64,000 nt of DNA from Actinernus sp. WN-2022 (taxonomy: Eukaryota > Cnidaria > Anthozoa > Actiniaria > Actinernidae), in assembly GCA_030867875.1 (NCBI GenBank), contig JAOWCC010000903.1, positions 248,001-312,000 of the forward strand, read 5' to 3'. Every line of letters starts with the position of its first letter. Positions within the stretch are counted from its first letter, which is position 1. A program made the position numbers and the translations under genes. Shown here one piece after another: positions 22,930 to 31,989 of this stretch. The notes under the pieces are model-generated. The model worked only from the letters and a program-made list of their open reading frames with translations, was not told where the DNA came from and made no database searches.

Positions 22930-23310
22930 CCGAAAACCACAAACAAAAGAAGAAACAGACCGTGAAATAACATCCTGTGGTATAATCCCCTGTTCAGAAA
23001 GAATGTCAACACTACTGTTGGTAAGAAATTTCTTAGCCTTGTTGATAAATGCTTCCCAATAGGCAATAACCTCAAGAAAATATTCAACAGAAATACTATT
23101 AAAATTAGTTACAGCTGCATGAGCAACGTTAAACAAATTATCAACGCCCACAATAAGAGACAACTAAAGGACTATAACAATTGCAAATCTGAGGTTGAAG
23201 AAAGAGAGAACACATGTAACTGCCTAGCGAGAACGAATGCCACCTTAGCAGAAACTGCCTGCAATCTGCTGTAGTGTACCAAGCGTGTGTAAAAGGTAAA
23301 GATAACAATT
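22930..23310 (+). pseudogene. Penelope-like element RT C-terminal fragment
   Basis: One frame reads [20 protein letters not shown], then [22 protein letters not shown] and IINAHNK, followed by CNCLART. A one-base shift near 23257 restores [19 protein letters not shown]. The order (WYNP, K-N-V, FL-IDKHFP-like, FNR, CNC then C...NCL, VVY-A) is that of the segment between the RT and GIY-YIG nuclease in Penelope-like or related elements, where the cysteines form a zinc-binding motif. The RT core and GIY-YIG are absent. An in-frame stop lies at 22962. It is an inactive fragment. Confidence 0.55.
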
Positions 23311-23342
23311 TGGAGTATGGGAGATCTTGGGTATTTCTTGTC

Positions 23343-23747
23343 TTAAACTAACTTTACAAAATTTGATTTTGAGACATTCAAATAGAGTTTATTCCATAAA
23401 AGCCATTCTTCAATTTCATTTAGCCCTATATTAAATGTAGATTCAAGATTATTTATGTTTTTACTAGAATAAAATAGACTTGTATCATCTGCAAATACAT
23501 GTAGGAGAAATTGGATTGGTGATTTCGAGGCATTTGAAATATCATTAATATAAAAAAGAAAAAGCACAGGGCCTGACACAGACCTTGTGGGACTCAACAT
23601 TCAACCATAAGGTTGGTTGATAGGGCCCCATTAATAGAAACTACCCCCCCTGATTCCATAGTATTCTAATTTATTTATTAATATTTTTATGTCATGCATG
23701 GTTTACAGTGTCAAATGCTTTTGCAACATCAAGGAAGACCACTGTGG
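23343..23747 (-). mobile_element. LINE reverse-transcriptase core fragment
   Basis: On the minus strand the start of the palm (TTVVFLDVAKAFDTVNHA, 23745-23690) is followed, after a stop and a frame change, by SVSGPVLFLFYINDI and the catalytic FADDTSLFY (within 23600-23343). These are motifs of CR1/L2-type LINEs. The copy has stop codons and both ends are missing. Confidence 0.8.
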
Positions 23748-24022
23748 TTCTGGACTGCATTCGGGAAAACCATTGCAGCATGAGAAAAGCAATGCAAGTC
23801 ATGAATGTTTCGAGAACAACATTACGAGATTTTATCGGAATTGCCGAATTGAAGCTCGTCGACTCCGATTGCTATACATCAACGCTGACCAAGACGATCA
23901 AGGACAACAAGACCTCTGTTAGAAGTTTTGAAGTTTCTTGTAGACGTAAGCTAGGTGAAAGAAAGGACTTGACAACGATGAGGGCTGAATCCCTTCTACT
24001 ACCGTGGAAGTTTGAGGGATAA
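23748..24022 (+). pseudogene. Helix-turn-helix (Psq-like) protein fragment
   Basis: Immediately after the LINE junction a + strand frame reads CIRENHCSMRKAMQVMNVSR, then TTLRDFIGIAEL, a Pipsqueak/CENP-B-like helix-turn-helix pattern common at the N-terminus of transposon-derived proteins. A basic helical stretch follows, to a stop at 24020-24022. There is no catalytic domain. The upstream part of the frame belongs to antisense LINE sequence, so the true start is unknown. Confidence 0.4.
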
Positions 24023-24481
24023 TAGAAGAACCACAAGAACCATGCTTGAAAACTGAAATTAATAAATACACGAAAATTAAACGAATAAATCAATGTTGGT
24101 TCCTGTAAGTTGACGGTGATGTGACGGTTGGTTGACGGCCGTCACATTTATTGTGTTTTTACCGTGACACGGCCGTTAGTTTACCGACTTGCTCAAATAG
24201 TTTAGAAGATTGCTATTAGTGATATTGGTATTTTATTTTTAATAATGAGCCTTGAGCCACTTTTATGAAGGTGATTTTTTTGGAATTTAAATTTGTCAGG
24301 AAAATTTTCAGTCAAGACAGGGAGTATCATTGCAAAGAAATCTGAACTTCCATCAAACAGAGAGAATTATTTTACACAGAGGAAGAGTGAAGGTGCCAGA
24401 AATCAAACTCGCACCCACCATTAGCAATGTCTAATCTGGCATAACTTGGAAACATATACTGTACAAAATAAAGCTCCCCTA

Positions 24482-24660
24482 CAGTACAGCTCAAAAAGAA
24501 TGCACGCGCAAGAACTTCTTTTTGCGGACGCAAGAAGTTGACTTTTTGCGCTTCTTGTTGCGCTTATAATTAATTATCAACCGCAAGAAGTTAGACCCGC
24601 AAGAACTTCTTAACCGCAAGAAGTTAGACCCGCAAGAAGTTCAACCGCAAGAAGGGTTCA
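24482..24660 (+). repeat. Left terminal inverted repeat and subterminal repeats
   Basis: Outer TIR 24482-24514. Then GCAAGAAGTT/GCAAGAACTT motifs recur in both orientations up to 24650, many spaced by ACCC. They probably form transposase or host-factor binding sites, as in Tc1-family elements with internal direct repeats. Confidence 0.8.
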
Positions 24661-25223
24661 AAGGGTTCGAAACTCGCCGCTTTTTACGGGAATTGTGTAA
24701 ATTAATATATGTTGGTATTGGTGTGTAAGATACGCTGATGGACAACTGCAAATATAACAAATTGTTTAACTGCATGTGTACTTACATTTTGTAGATCGAA
24801 GTTCACATTCTACAGGGAACGTACGTGAAATATTTCCTTTTAAGTTAAAAGTAGATGTGATCCATCGAGCAAGGAGAGTTAAGCAATACATCTACAATGT
24901 GACTTTGATAAAGGCATGGTTCTTCATGATGTCTTCTGTCCATGATAGAAGGAATTTTTGGAAGGATACTGGCTCATCTGTATAGAGTGAGTGCTGTGTT
25001 GGCGAGATATAAATTACGAGACTTTGATGGGACGTACTCCACTCCGCTACTAAAATAACAGATTTGTTCTTGAACTACTGTATCAAGATCGAGCGAGGTT
25101 TAGTTGAAGGAGAGCTTACACATGTAGATCAACTTTGCCTTTAGTGGGAAAATTACTCATATATTGGCCCATGTCACCTCCACATGTGCAGGTCGAATTG
25201 AAACGAGGTGGCATCGTAGACTC

Positions 25224-25524
25224 GACTCGACGTCTATTTCCCGCTTATTAGTCTGTTGGGTACCCTGTGGTTTATCGATTAGTTTCATAACGATCTCAGA
25301 AGAGTTTATATAATTGCTCCGTGTGAATTCTCTTTTCCGATTCCTACGAAATAAATCTTCAATAAAAGATTGATTCTTAATGAATTTGTGTGAGTGTTTG
25401 TTTGCCGATTTGAGCAGTTTATGATTCGAAATTTTGACCGTTGTCCGCAGCTCGAAAACAAAATGTTAATCGATAAACCACAGGTAACCCAACAGACTAA
25501 TAACCGGGAAATATACGTCGAGTC
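25224..25524. mobile_element. MITE nested in the Tc1 element
   Basis: Imperfect inverted repeats of about 65 bases (GACTCGACGTCTATTTCCCG at 25224 and its complement ending at 25524, including AATCGATAAACCACAGG) enclose about 170 AT-rich bases. It is non-coding. Confidence 0.7.
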
Positions 25525-25533
25525 TGGGGTAAG

Positions 25534-25619
25534 CTAGTCTCCCTCGCAGCCGTTTCCTTTGTCGTCACTTTTGGGAGGGAGCGCTGCGTGACGACAAAGG
25601 AAACGGCTGGGGAGACTAG
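25534..25619. repeat. 86-bp palindrome
   Basis: CTAGTCTCCC and GCCGTTTCCTTTGTCGTCAC at the left are mirrored by GTGACGACAAAGGAAACGGC and GGAGACTAG at the right around a short centre. It is a foldback element next to the transposase promoter. Confidence 0.75.
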
Positions 25620-25650
25620 GGGTAAACCAAAGGGTAAGCCTGTGAAGCGG

Positions 25651-25714
25651 CGCTGATTGGTAAATTCAGGGTGGATTTATGTTGCCATGGTTACGAATCA
25701 CGCAGTTATATAAA
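25651..25714 (+). promoter_or_regulatory. Transposase promoter: CCAAT, X-box-like and TATA motifs
   Basis: An inverted CCAAT box (GATTGGT, about 25654-25660), a near-perfect RFX X-box-like dyad GTTGCCATGGTTAC (25681-25694) and a TATA box TATATAAATA (about 25707-25716) lie in order, 55-115 bases before the ATG at 25770. The spacing is that of a compact polymerase II promoter. CCAAT plus TATA is also the layout of many replication-dependent histone promoters. Confidence 0.55.
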
Positions 25715-25769
25715 TACGAGCACAGGAAATTCTCAAGCTACTGATCACTCTGATCTCTGTGCTACAATC

Positions 25770-26771
25770 ATGCTTGATGATTATACTCAAAAACGAATTC
25801 TCTCTCTAGCGACACAAGGAAACTCTCCTACAGAAATTGTACGACAGTTTGAGAAGGAAGGTATGCGACTAGTTCGTACAACAGTGTCTCGTTTTCTCAA
25901 ACGCCAAGATCAAGACGAGCGTCCAGAAAGGCGCCTTGGTAGGCCAACCAAAGTGAGAACGCCGATGAAAAGACGTATTGATACCGTCTACGAGAATGAT
26001 GCAGAAGTTTCTGCATTTGAGTTGAAGAATATTTTAGAGCACGAGAACCCTGGTGTAGAGTTGAGCTGCGCCACCGTGAAAAGAGCCCGGAGAAAGCTAG
26101 GTTGGGTTTGCACTAAGACGCGCTACTGCCAGATGATCAGAGATGCGAATAAGCCAAAGAGAGTAGAGCACTGCCAAAGGGTTCTAGACACTGGTGATCA
26201 CTTTGATAATGTGATATTTTCAGACGAGTCCTCGATCCAAATAGAGCAATCTACAACCCATCGCTTTCGCAAATTAGGAGAACCTTGCAAGCCTGTGCCA
26301 AAGCCAAAGCATCCATTGAAAGTCCATGTATGGGGAGGAATAAGTAGAGACGGTCCGACCGAGTTAACTATTTTTGAGGGAATAATGGATGCAGTGCTGT
26401 ACTGTGAGATTTTGGAGACCACCCTTCTTCCCTTTATTCAAGACAAGCCGGCACACCGCTTCCAACAAGACAATGACCCTAAACATACCTCGAAGTACGC
26501 CCAAAAGTTTTACGAGGATAACGGAATCAACTGGTGGAAAACACCCGCAGAAAGCCCAGACCTAAACCCCATAGAAAACCTCTGGCACGAGCTCAAGTGG
26601 TACATCAGACGACGTATCAAGCCCACAACCAAGGATGAGCTTGTAGCAGGGATTAAGGATTTCTGGACCACCAGGGTAACACGCGAAAAATGCCGAAAGT
26701 ACATCGACCACGTTCGTTATGCCGTAGTGCCCAAGGTCATCGAAGTCGCAGGACGAGCGACAGGCATGTGA
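25770..26771 (+). CDS. Tc1-type DD34E transposase, intact (333 aa)
   Basis: The first ATG after the TATA box opens an uninterrupted 333-codon frame. Residues 1-60 form a first helix-turn-helix (QKRILSLATQGNSPTEIVRQF). A second HTH follows at about 65-110, with an RRLGRPTK GRPR-like basic motif between. The DDE catalytic domain has D152 (FSDESS), D234 (FQQDNDPKHTS) and E269 (PDLNPIENLWHELK), with 34 residues between the last two. These three residues coordinate metal for cut-and-paste transposition at TA sites. The family length is normal (about 340 aa), and no stop or shift is present. It sits inside TIRs of the matching type. Its 3' end lacks a nearby AATAAA but has a histone-like hairpin. 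Confidence 0.92.
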   Translation: MLDDYTQKRILSLATQGNSPTEIVRQFEKEGMRLVRTTVSRFLKRQDQDERPERRLGRPTKVRTPMKRRIDTVYENDAEVSAFELKNILEHENPGVELSCATVKRARRKLGWVCTKTRYCQMIRDANKPKRVEHCQRVLDTGDHFDNVIFSDESSIQIEQSTTHRFRKLGEPCKPVPKPKHPLKVHVWGGISRDGPTELTIFEGIMDAVLYCEILETTLLPFIQDKPAHRFQQDNDPKHTSKYAQKFYEDNGINWWKTPAESPDLNPIENLWHELKWYIRRRIKPTTKDELVAGIKDFWTTRVTREKCRKYIDHVRYAVVPKVIEVAGRATGM

Positions 26772-26794
26772 GGAGCAATCCTCCCTAAAACAAC

Positions 26795-26810
26795 GGCTCC
26801 TTTAGGAGCC
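26795..26810 (+). promoter_or_regulatory. Histone-type 3' stem-loop after the transposase stop
   Basis: CAAC-GGCTCC-TTTA-GGAGCC-ACCA, with its stem beginning 23 nt after TGA, forms a 6-bp stem and 4-nt loop. Replication-dependent histone mRNAs end in GGYYYU-UHUN-ARRRCC with A/C-rich flanks. Here the size, loop (UUUA), stem bases, flanks and distance from the stop fit. The loop-closing pair is C-G instead of U-A, a compensatory change. The signal would be bound by SLBP and give a non-polyadenylated, S-phase mRNA. A purine-rich histone downstream element is not obvious. Confidence 0.65.
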
Positions 26811-26884
26811 ACCACATATGCAAAAGTCAATGACCAAATAAGCTTCTTAGAAAAGTTTTTTTTAAAACAAGACAACATAATGTG

Positions 26885-28460
26885 AACAATCGGTCTGGTT
26901 ATTCAACTTCAGACTCAACACAATTTCAACAGAGTAAATATTTGAATGGGAGTCGACTCGATTCAACTCAATTTCAATAGAGTAAACATTTGAATGGGAG
27001 TCGACTCGATTCAGCTCAATTTCAATAGAGTAAACATTTGAATGGGAGTCGACTTGACTCAATTTCAATAGAGTAAACATTTGAATGGGAGTCGACTCGA
27101 TTCAACTCAATTTCAATAGAGTAAACATTTGAATGGGAGTCGACTCGATTCAACTCAATTTCAATAGAGTAAACATTTGAATGGGAGTCGACTTGACTCA
27201 ACTCAATTTCAATAGAGTAAACATTTGAATGAGTCGACTTGATTCAACTCAATTTCAATAGAGTAAACATTTGAATGGGAGTCGGCTCGATTCAACTCAA
27301 TTTCAATAGAGTAAACATTTGAATGGAAGTCGGCTCGATCGATTCAACACAATTTCAATAGAGCAAACATTTGAATGAGAGTCGACTCTATTCAACTCAA
27401 TTTCAATAGAGTAAACATTTGAATGGGAGTCGACTTGACTCAACTCAATTTCAATAGAGTAAACATTTGAATGGGAGTCGGCTCGATTCAACTCAATTTC
27501 AATAGAGTAAACATTTGAATGGAAGTCAACTCGATTCAACTCAATTTCAATAGAGTAAACATTTGAATGGGAGTCGGCTTCAATTCAACTCGATTTCAAT
27601 AGAGTAAACATTTGAATAGAAGTCGACTCGATTCAACTCAATTTCAATAGAGTAAACATTTGAATGAGTCGACTTGATTCAACTCAATTTCAATAGAGTA
27701 AACATTTGAATGGGAGTCGACTCGATTCAACTCAATTTCAATAGAGTAAACATTTGAATGGGAGTCAACTCGATTCAACTCAATTTCAATAGAGTAAACA
27801 TTTGAATGGAAGTCGGCTCGATCGATTCAACTCAATTTCAATAGAGTAAACATTTGAATGGGAGTCGGCTTCAATTCAACTCGATTTCAATAGAGTAAAC
27901 ATTTGAATGGGAGTCGGCTCGATTCAACTCAATTTCAATAGAGTAAACATTTGAATGAGTCGACTTGATTCAACTCAATTTCAATAGAGTAAACATTTGA
28001 ATGGGAGTCGACTCGATTCAACTCAATTTCAATAGAGTAAACATTTGAATGAGTCGACTTGATTCAACTCAATTTCAATAGAGTAAACATTTGAATGGGA
28101 GTCGGCTCGATTCAACTCAATTTCAATAGAGTAAACATTTGAATGGAAGTCGGCTCGATCGATTCAACACAATTTCAATAGAGCAAACATTTGAATGAGA
28201 GTCGACTCTATTCAACTCAATTTCAATAGAGTAAACATTTGAATGGGAGTCGACTTGACTCAACTCGATTTCAATAGAGTAAACATTTGAATAGAAGTCG
28301 GCTCGATTCAACTCAATTTCAATAGAGTAAACATTTGAATGGAAGTCAACTCGATTCAACTCAATTTCAATAGAGTAAACATTTGAATGGGAGTCGGCTT
28401 CAATTCAACTCGATTTCAATAGAGTAAACATTTGAATAGAAGTCGACTCGATTCAATTAT
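26885..28460. repeat. 48-bp minisatellite, about 33 copies, with an 820-bp internal duplication
   Basis: The unit has a nearly invariant core TTTCAATAGAGTAAACATTT and a variable GTCGACTCGATT-type part. Copies are 42-50 bases long, mostly 48. The distinctive variant with CGATCGATTCAACAC and GAGCAAAC occurs at 27335-27370 and again 820 bases later. A block of about 420 bases is duplicated in this way. Because 48 is a multiple of three, the minus strand carries open 16-residue repeat frames, which I treat as artefacts. It separates the transposase from the BEN gene. Confidence 0.95.
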
Positions 28461-28510
28461 TGCCTCCTTTATTCAATTACCAAAGGGAATTTTAGATGAG
28501 TGTTCCTGGA

Positions 28511-28518
28511 TATAAATA
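28511..28518 (+). promoter_or_regulatory. TATA box of the BEN gene
   Basis: TATAAATA, 80 bases before the ATG at 28598. It closely follows the end of the minisatellite and resembles the TATAAATAC of the transposase promoter. Confidence 0.55.
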
Positions 28519-28597
28519 CCACTTCGCTGCACGGACGCATCACTTGATTTTACCTTCAGCAATTTACAGAGCTGACAGTTCACGACAATTGATAATC

Positions 28598-30631
28598 ATG
28601 ATGGCTACACAACGAAGCAGACGCTTGGGTATTCCTCGCCGTGCAGTTTTCTTCTTTCCTGGTGACAAGAAAATTGGTGTGCTGGAAACAGCAAAGATAA
28701 CATCCAGCGAGGATGAAATCAAAGTTGGGAATACTGTGAAAGTCATGTGGGGGATAATGGGGATCATTGATGGCAAAATCCTCTTCATGAACAGTAAGTA
28801 TATTAATTAGCCTATACATGTAGGTTAACATGGGATAAAGTGAGTCACAGAGTATAAAAAAACAACTTGCGAATCGTACTAAACTACTATTTAATATGCA
28901 CTTACAGATGATCCAAGCCAGTGTCAGTCCTTCTTGTTTGACTGGACCATTGAGCCTGAGAATAAACGGCTTCTGGAGTCCATGGGTGAAAGTGACGAAA
29001 GTGATGAGAGTGACAAAGAAAATGAGCCCCCACAACTTGCTATCAGTACGGTTAGTATGGAAGGATGGTCAAAAAATACTTATTATAAGCGACAGCCTTT
29101 AACCGGCACCATATAGAAAACTTGGAAATTAATTGCAATAACGACTGGTCTTTTCTATGTTAGGGAAAGCAACAAAAACGAAGGAGATGTACTGCACCTA
29201 AGCAAAGTCTCCGGGAAGCCGGCAAGCAACGACAGTCTACGAAAGGAGACAAAAAGCGTGGAAAGGTGCGTGTATAAAATTTTGTAACATTTGTGTCAAG
29301 AATTAAAGCTAACCAAAAGTACTTTAGAAATGGAATTAGGACTGAAATATGTAGCAGTATTGATATTGAAACTAAAAACCTTGTAAATTTTCGTTCTTTC
29401 AGTTCTCACTTTGTGAATTCTTCTTTTAAAGATTATAGATAAAGCTGCTCAAAATACAGTGGCCAGCCCCAACATCGAACCTGAAACCCTGGAGGTAACC
29501 CCATCTCCAACAGAACAGCCACTACATAGCAGACGGATCTTGGCATTTTCTCCAATATTTTCGGTACCAAGCGCCAGCCCTGTCAGTGACCTTGCAGACA
29601 CCAGTTCCCCACACCTCAGCTCTCCGTGTCTCAGCCCAGCAGTAAACGACTTCTCGAGACTGGTTAGTACACGTATGACTAAAATTGTGTGACCAGGTTT
29701 TTGTGCAGACTTCAGTGTAGAACATTGCATTCGCGAGTTGGTTTCCGCTAGTTTATAATGGTTGACTTTTAATTTGTGTTTCAGGAATCTTTGGTCGCAA
29801 AGTTGACGGAAACAGTTGAAACGATGTCCAAAAAGTTAGAGGAGCAATCCCGGTCAATCGAAGACCTAAAAACTATGGTGTGCCAACATGACCTGCATAA
29901 TCAGCCAAGTGAACCGGTACTGCCGCACATTACGCCAGCAACATGTGAAGAGGGCAATGCAAATGCTGATACAGGTAATTAGTGCTTTTCGACCTTTATA
30001 TGATTCCAAACAGTTTCTGCAGTTTGTGTATTTTTCCGAGTATTGCTATGAAAAAAGACTAGATACGAGCGACCTTTGTTTAGCAGTCTTTTCATGACGT
30101 CATCTAAGAACGGTCTGAAAGACATTTTATAACGTTACGACTCTCTATAGACCCTGAAAATTAACCTTTCCCTCTACGTACTAGACTCATTCGCCATGTT
30201 TTTTTATTGGGTAACAGAAGTGTACATGTAACTAATCAATTGATGGTCAACCACAATAATTAACTATCAACTCTTTTTTTAATATTTCGACAGTGGTTAT
30301 CGGAGGAGTGCTAGGCGTTACTCTATCTGCGGAAGACTATTCGAAGCTCAGGACATTTGGACAGCCAAACAAGTTCACGCTCTTCCTTGCCGAGAAATTA
30401 TATGGCATCGACCAAATGGCTTCTGCAACAGTAACCGGGAAAGAGTCAAACAAGAAGCTTGACGAACGGGTGACAATGGCGATAAGGCATGAAGTGTTTA
30501 GTGTATTTGCCGCAGGTTTAGATGTGGATCGTCGTGCGAAGTTGTGGGAAACTTGTATTTGTAGTATAGCTGGGAAGTGTAAAAATTTGCGTTACGCCAA
30601 GAAGAAGGCATTAGAAATATTTAATTTTTAA
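28598..30631 (+). CDS. Six-exon BEN-domain protein (about 399 aa), intact
   Basis: Exons 28598-28793, 28908-29050, 29164-29265, 29432-29662, 29785-29974 and 30294-30631 join in phase (1,0,0,0,1) and give exactly 400 codons with stop TAA. Donors include AACA|GTAAGT. Acceptors include TTACAG, TTTCAG and CGACAG. The product starts MMATQRSRRLG. It has a small beta-rich N-terminus (FFFPGDKKIGVLETAKI), an acidic ESDESDESDKENE tract (about 98-107), a basic NLS-like segment (QQKRRR, about 116-121), a Ser/Pro-rich region, a coiled coil (about 225-258) and a C-terminal BEN domain (about 295-390). The BEN domain has LTLFLAEKLY-like and LDERVTMAIRHEVFSVF helices and a WETCICSIAGKCKNLR end. BEN domains bind DNA and chromatin factors, often as repressors. 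Its place inside Tc1 TIRs suggests captured cargo. Confidence 0.85.
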
Positions 30632-30639
30632 TCAGATAA

Positions 30640-31640
30640 TTACCAAATACTGTACGTAGAATCCCCGCATTCAATATGCTATTTGCAACTCGAACAATTT
30701 ATCGTTTCCCGTGAGTGTTCGAAACAGCGGGATTCTATTGTAGCGCATGATACTGATCCAGAGCTCGAGTTATCTGTCTGTATGATCTTAAAACAAAAGT
30801 AAATTCTTAAAAACCCGTACTGTGGTAAGAGTTTAGAAGAATTTATCTTATTTTCATAGTCAAGCGTTATTGTTCCCTTAACCAAATGGGGACCCTTGTC
30901 AGTTGCTTTAGGAAATAAAAATAACACTTTTCTTCGAGTAAGAATTTATAAAAAAAAAAAATTTTATAGTGGCAGTCCTGTTGATTAGAATTAGTAAATT
31001 GTTAGATTGTACATGTAGCTAAACTTTAATAACTGAACTAGAAATAAAATTAATATTATAAGTTGAGTTTTGCTGTTTCTTTATCTGTCTTTAATTACTT
31101 CGAACACCGGAAGTAAATTACCCAATTTACAATATCATAATTGATTGACATGCACTATTATATGCAAATTTCGTTTTCGCTTTGCTTGAGCGCATATAAA
31201 GTCAAGATCGAAGACTCAACAAAATACATTTTGTTTTGCTGTTTTACCGAATGTTACTTCTAACAATGTAGTTAAAAGTGCACATCAAAGAACGGATGGA
31301 TCTTGTGTCTAAACAACCCAAGGGATATGCGAGTAACAAAACAATTTATAAATGAATTTTGGCGATGGAAGTCAAGAAAGTTTCTAAACGTGGCGTTCAC
31401 AGAACAGTTCATGATCAGACACAATTGAATGAAGTCTGATTGAACGTTCAGTATTTACCCAGATTGACCTGCAAAACCAAAGAAACAATTAATACAGTCG
31501 AGACACTACCATAAACGAAAGCTAAATATTAAAATACATCTTTGAAAATAAGTTAATAAAAAAATGTGACCTGAAGCGAATTGCCGTGCGAACTTGTAAA
31601 CAAAACATGAATTAGCAAATTTAGCGTGCGTTGACTCGCA
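30640..31640. other. 3' region of the Tc1 element
   Basis: BEN gene 3' UTR with possible AATAAA sites near 30913 and 31040. This is followed by non-coding sequence with an octamer/TATA module. No further gene is supported. Confidence 0.5.
31162..31200 (+). promoter_or_regulatory. Orphan octamer plus TATA promoter module
   Basis: ATGCAAAT octamer (31162-31169) lies 26 bases before TATAAA (31195-31200). An octamer followed by TATA is the classical layout of histone H2B and snRNA-type promoters. Only a 19-codon frame (ATG at 31297) follows, so the driven gene is missing or unrecognised. Confidence 0.4.
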
Positions 31641-31649
31641 TCTCGAAGT

Positions 31650-31888
31650 TCTTACATTGCATTGGACTTGAAACTTTTTGCGTGTTCTTGTATTAGCCGC
31701 AAAAAGCGGGTTACACTTATTAACTTCTTGCGTGTTCTTGCGGTGTAGCCGCAAAAAGCGGGTTATCAACTTGTTAAACTTCTTGCGTGTTCTTGCGGTG
31801 TAGCCGCAAAAAGCGGGTTATCAACTTCTTGCGGCGCAAGAAGTTCTTGCGGCACTTCTTGCGCGTGCATTCTTTTTGAGCTGTACTG
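31650..31888 (-). repeat. Right terminal inverted repeat and subterminal repeats
   Basis: Outer TIR 31856-31888. Inside it, three near-identical copies of a CTTGCGTGTTCTTGCGG... AGCCGCAAAAAGCGGGTTA block (about 60 bases apart) begin near 31675. The GCCGCAAAAAGCGG-type segment contains short dyads. The arrangement mirrors, but is not identical to, the left end. Confidence 0.8.
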
Positions 31889-31989
31889 TACATGCAATTA
31901 AGGCCAAGCGAGTCCAAGAGCGCCACTTGGTCGACCTAGTTAGCATGTAAGTCTTCCAGTAACAACAAATAACCAAACCGATAAATATA

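Larger units (their letters stand above)
24482..31888. mobile_element. Large Tc1-type DNA transposon carrying a transposase and a BEN-domain gene (7.4 kb)
   Basis: Perfect 33-bp terminal inverted repeats (24482-24514 and 31856-31888) start CAGTACAGCTC and are flanked by TA on both sides, the canonical Tc1/mariner end and target duplication. Multiple GCAAGAAGTT-type subterminal repeats lie just inside both ends. Between them are an intact DD34E transposase (25770-26771), a 48-bp minisatellite (26885-28460) and an intact six-exon BEN gene (28598-30631). Typical Tc1 elements are 1-2 kb with a single intronless gene, so this one is unusually long and has cargo. An alternative is nesting of unrelated insertions between two chance or older ends. 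The exact ends and family-matching transposase argue against that. Small foldback elements are nested at 25224-25619. Confidence 0.75.

Noticed and set aside
24776..24985. Extra gene in the left part of the Tc1 element
   Set aside because: The 69-codon frame has no recognised motif. An acceptor-like TTTTGTAG precedes it, but no partner exon was found.
26862..28359. Minus-strand 16-residue repeat proteins
   Set aside because: Product of the 48-bp satellite. Copies of irregular length break the frames, and there is no start, splice or domain context.
26885..28460. CRISPR-like array
   Set aside because: The repeats are contiguous variants of one unit without unique spacers, in a clearly eukaryotic context.
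28580..29035. 151-codon minus-strand frame
   Set aside because: Antisense of BEN exons 1-2, which have correct splice signals and phase on the + strand.
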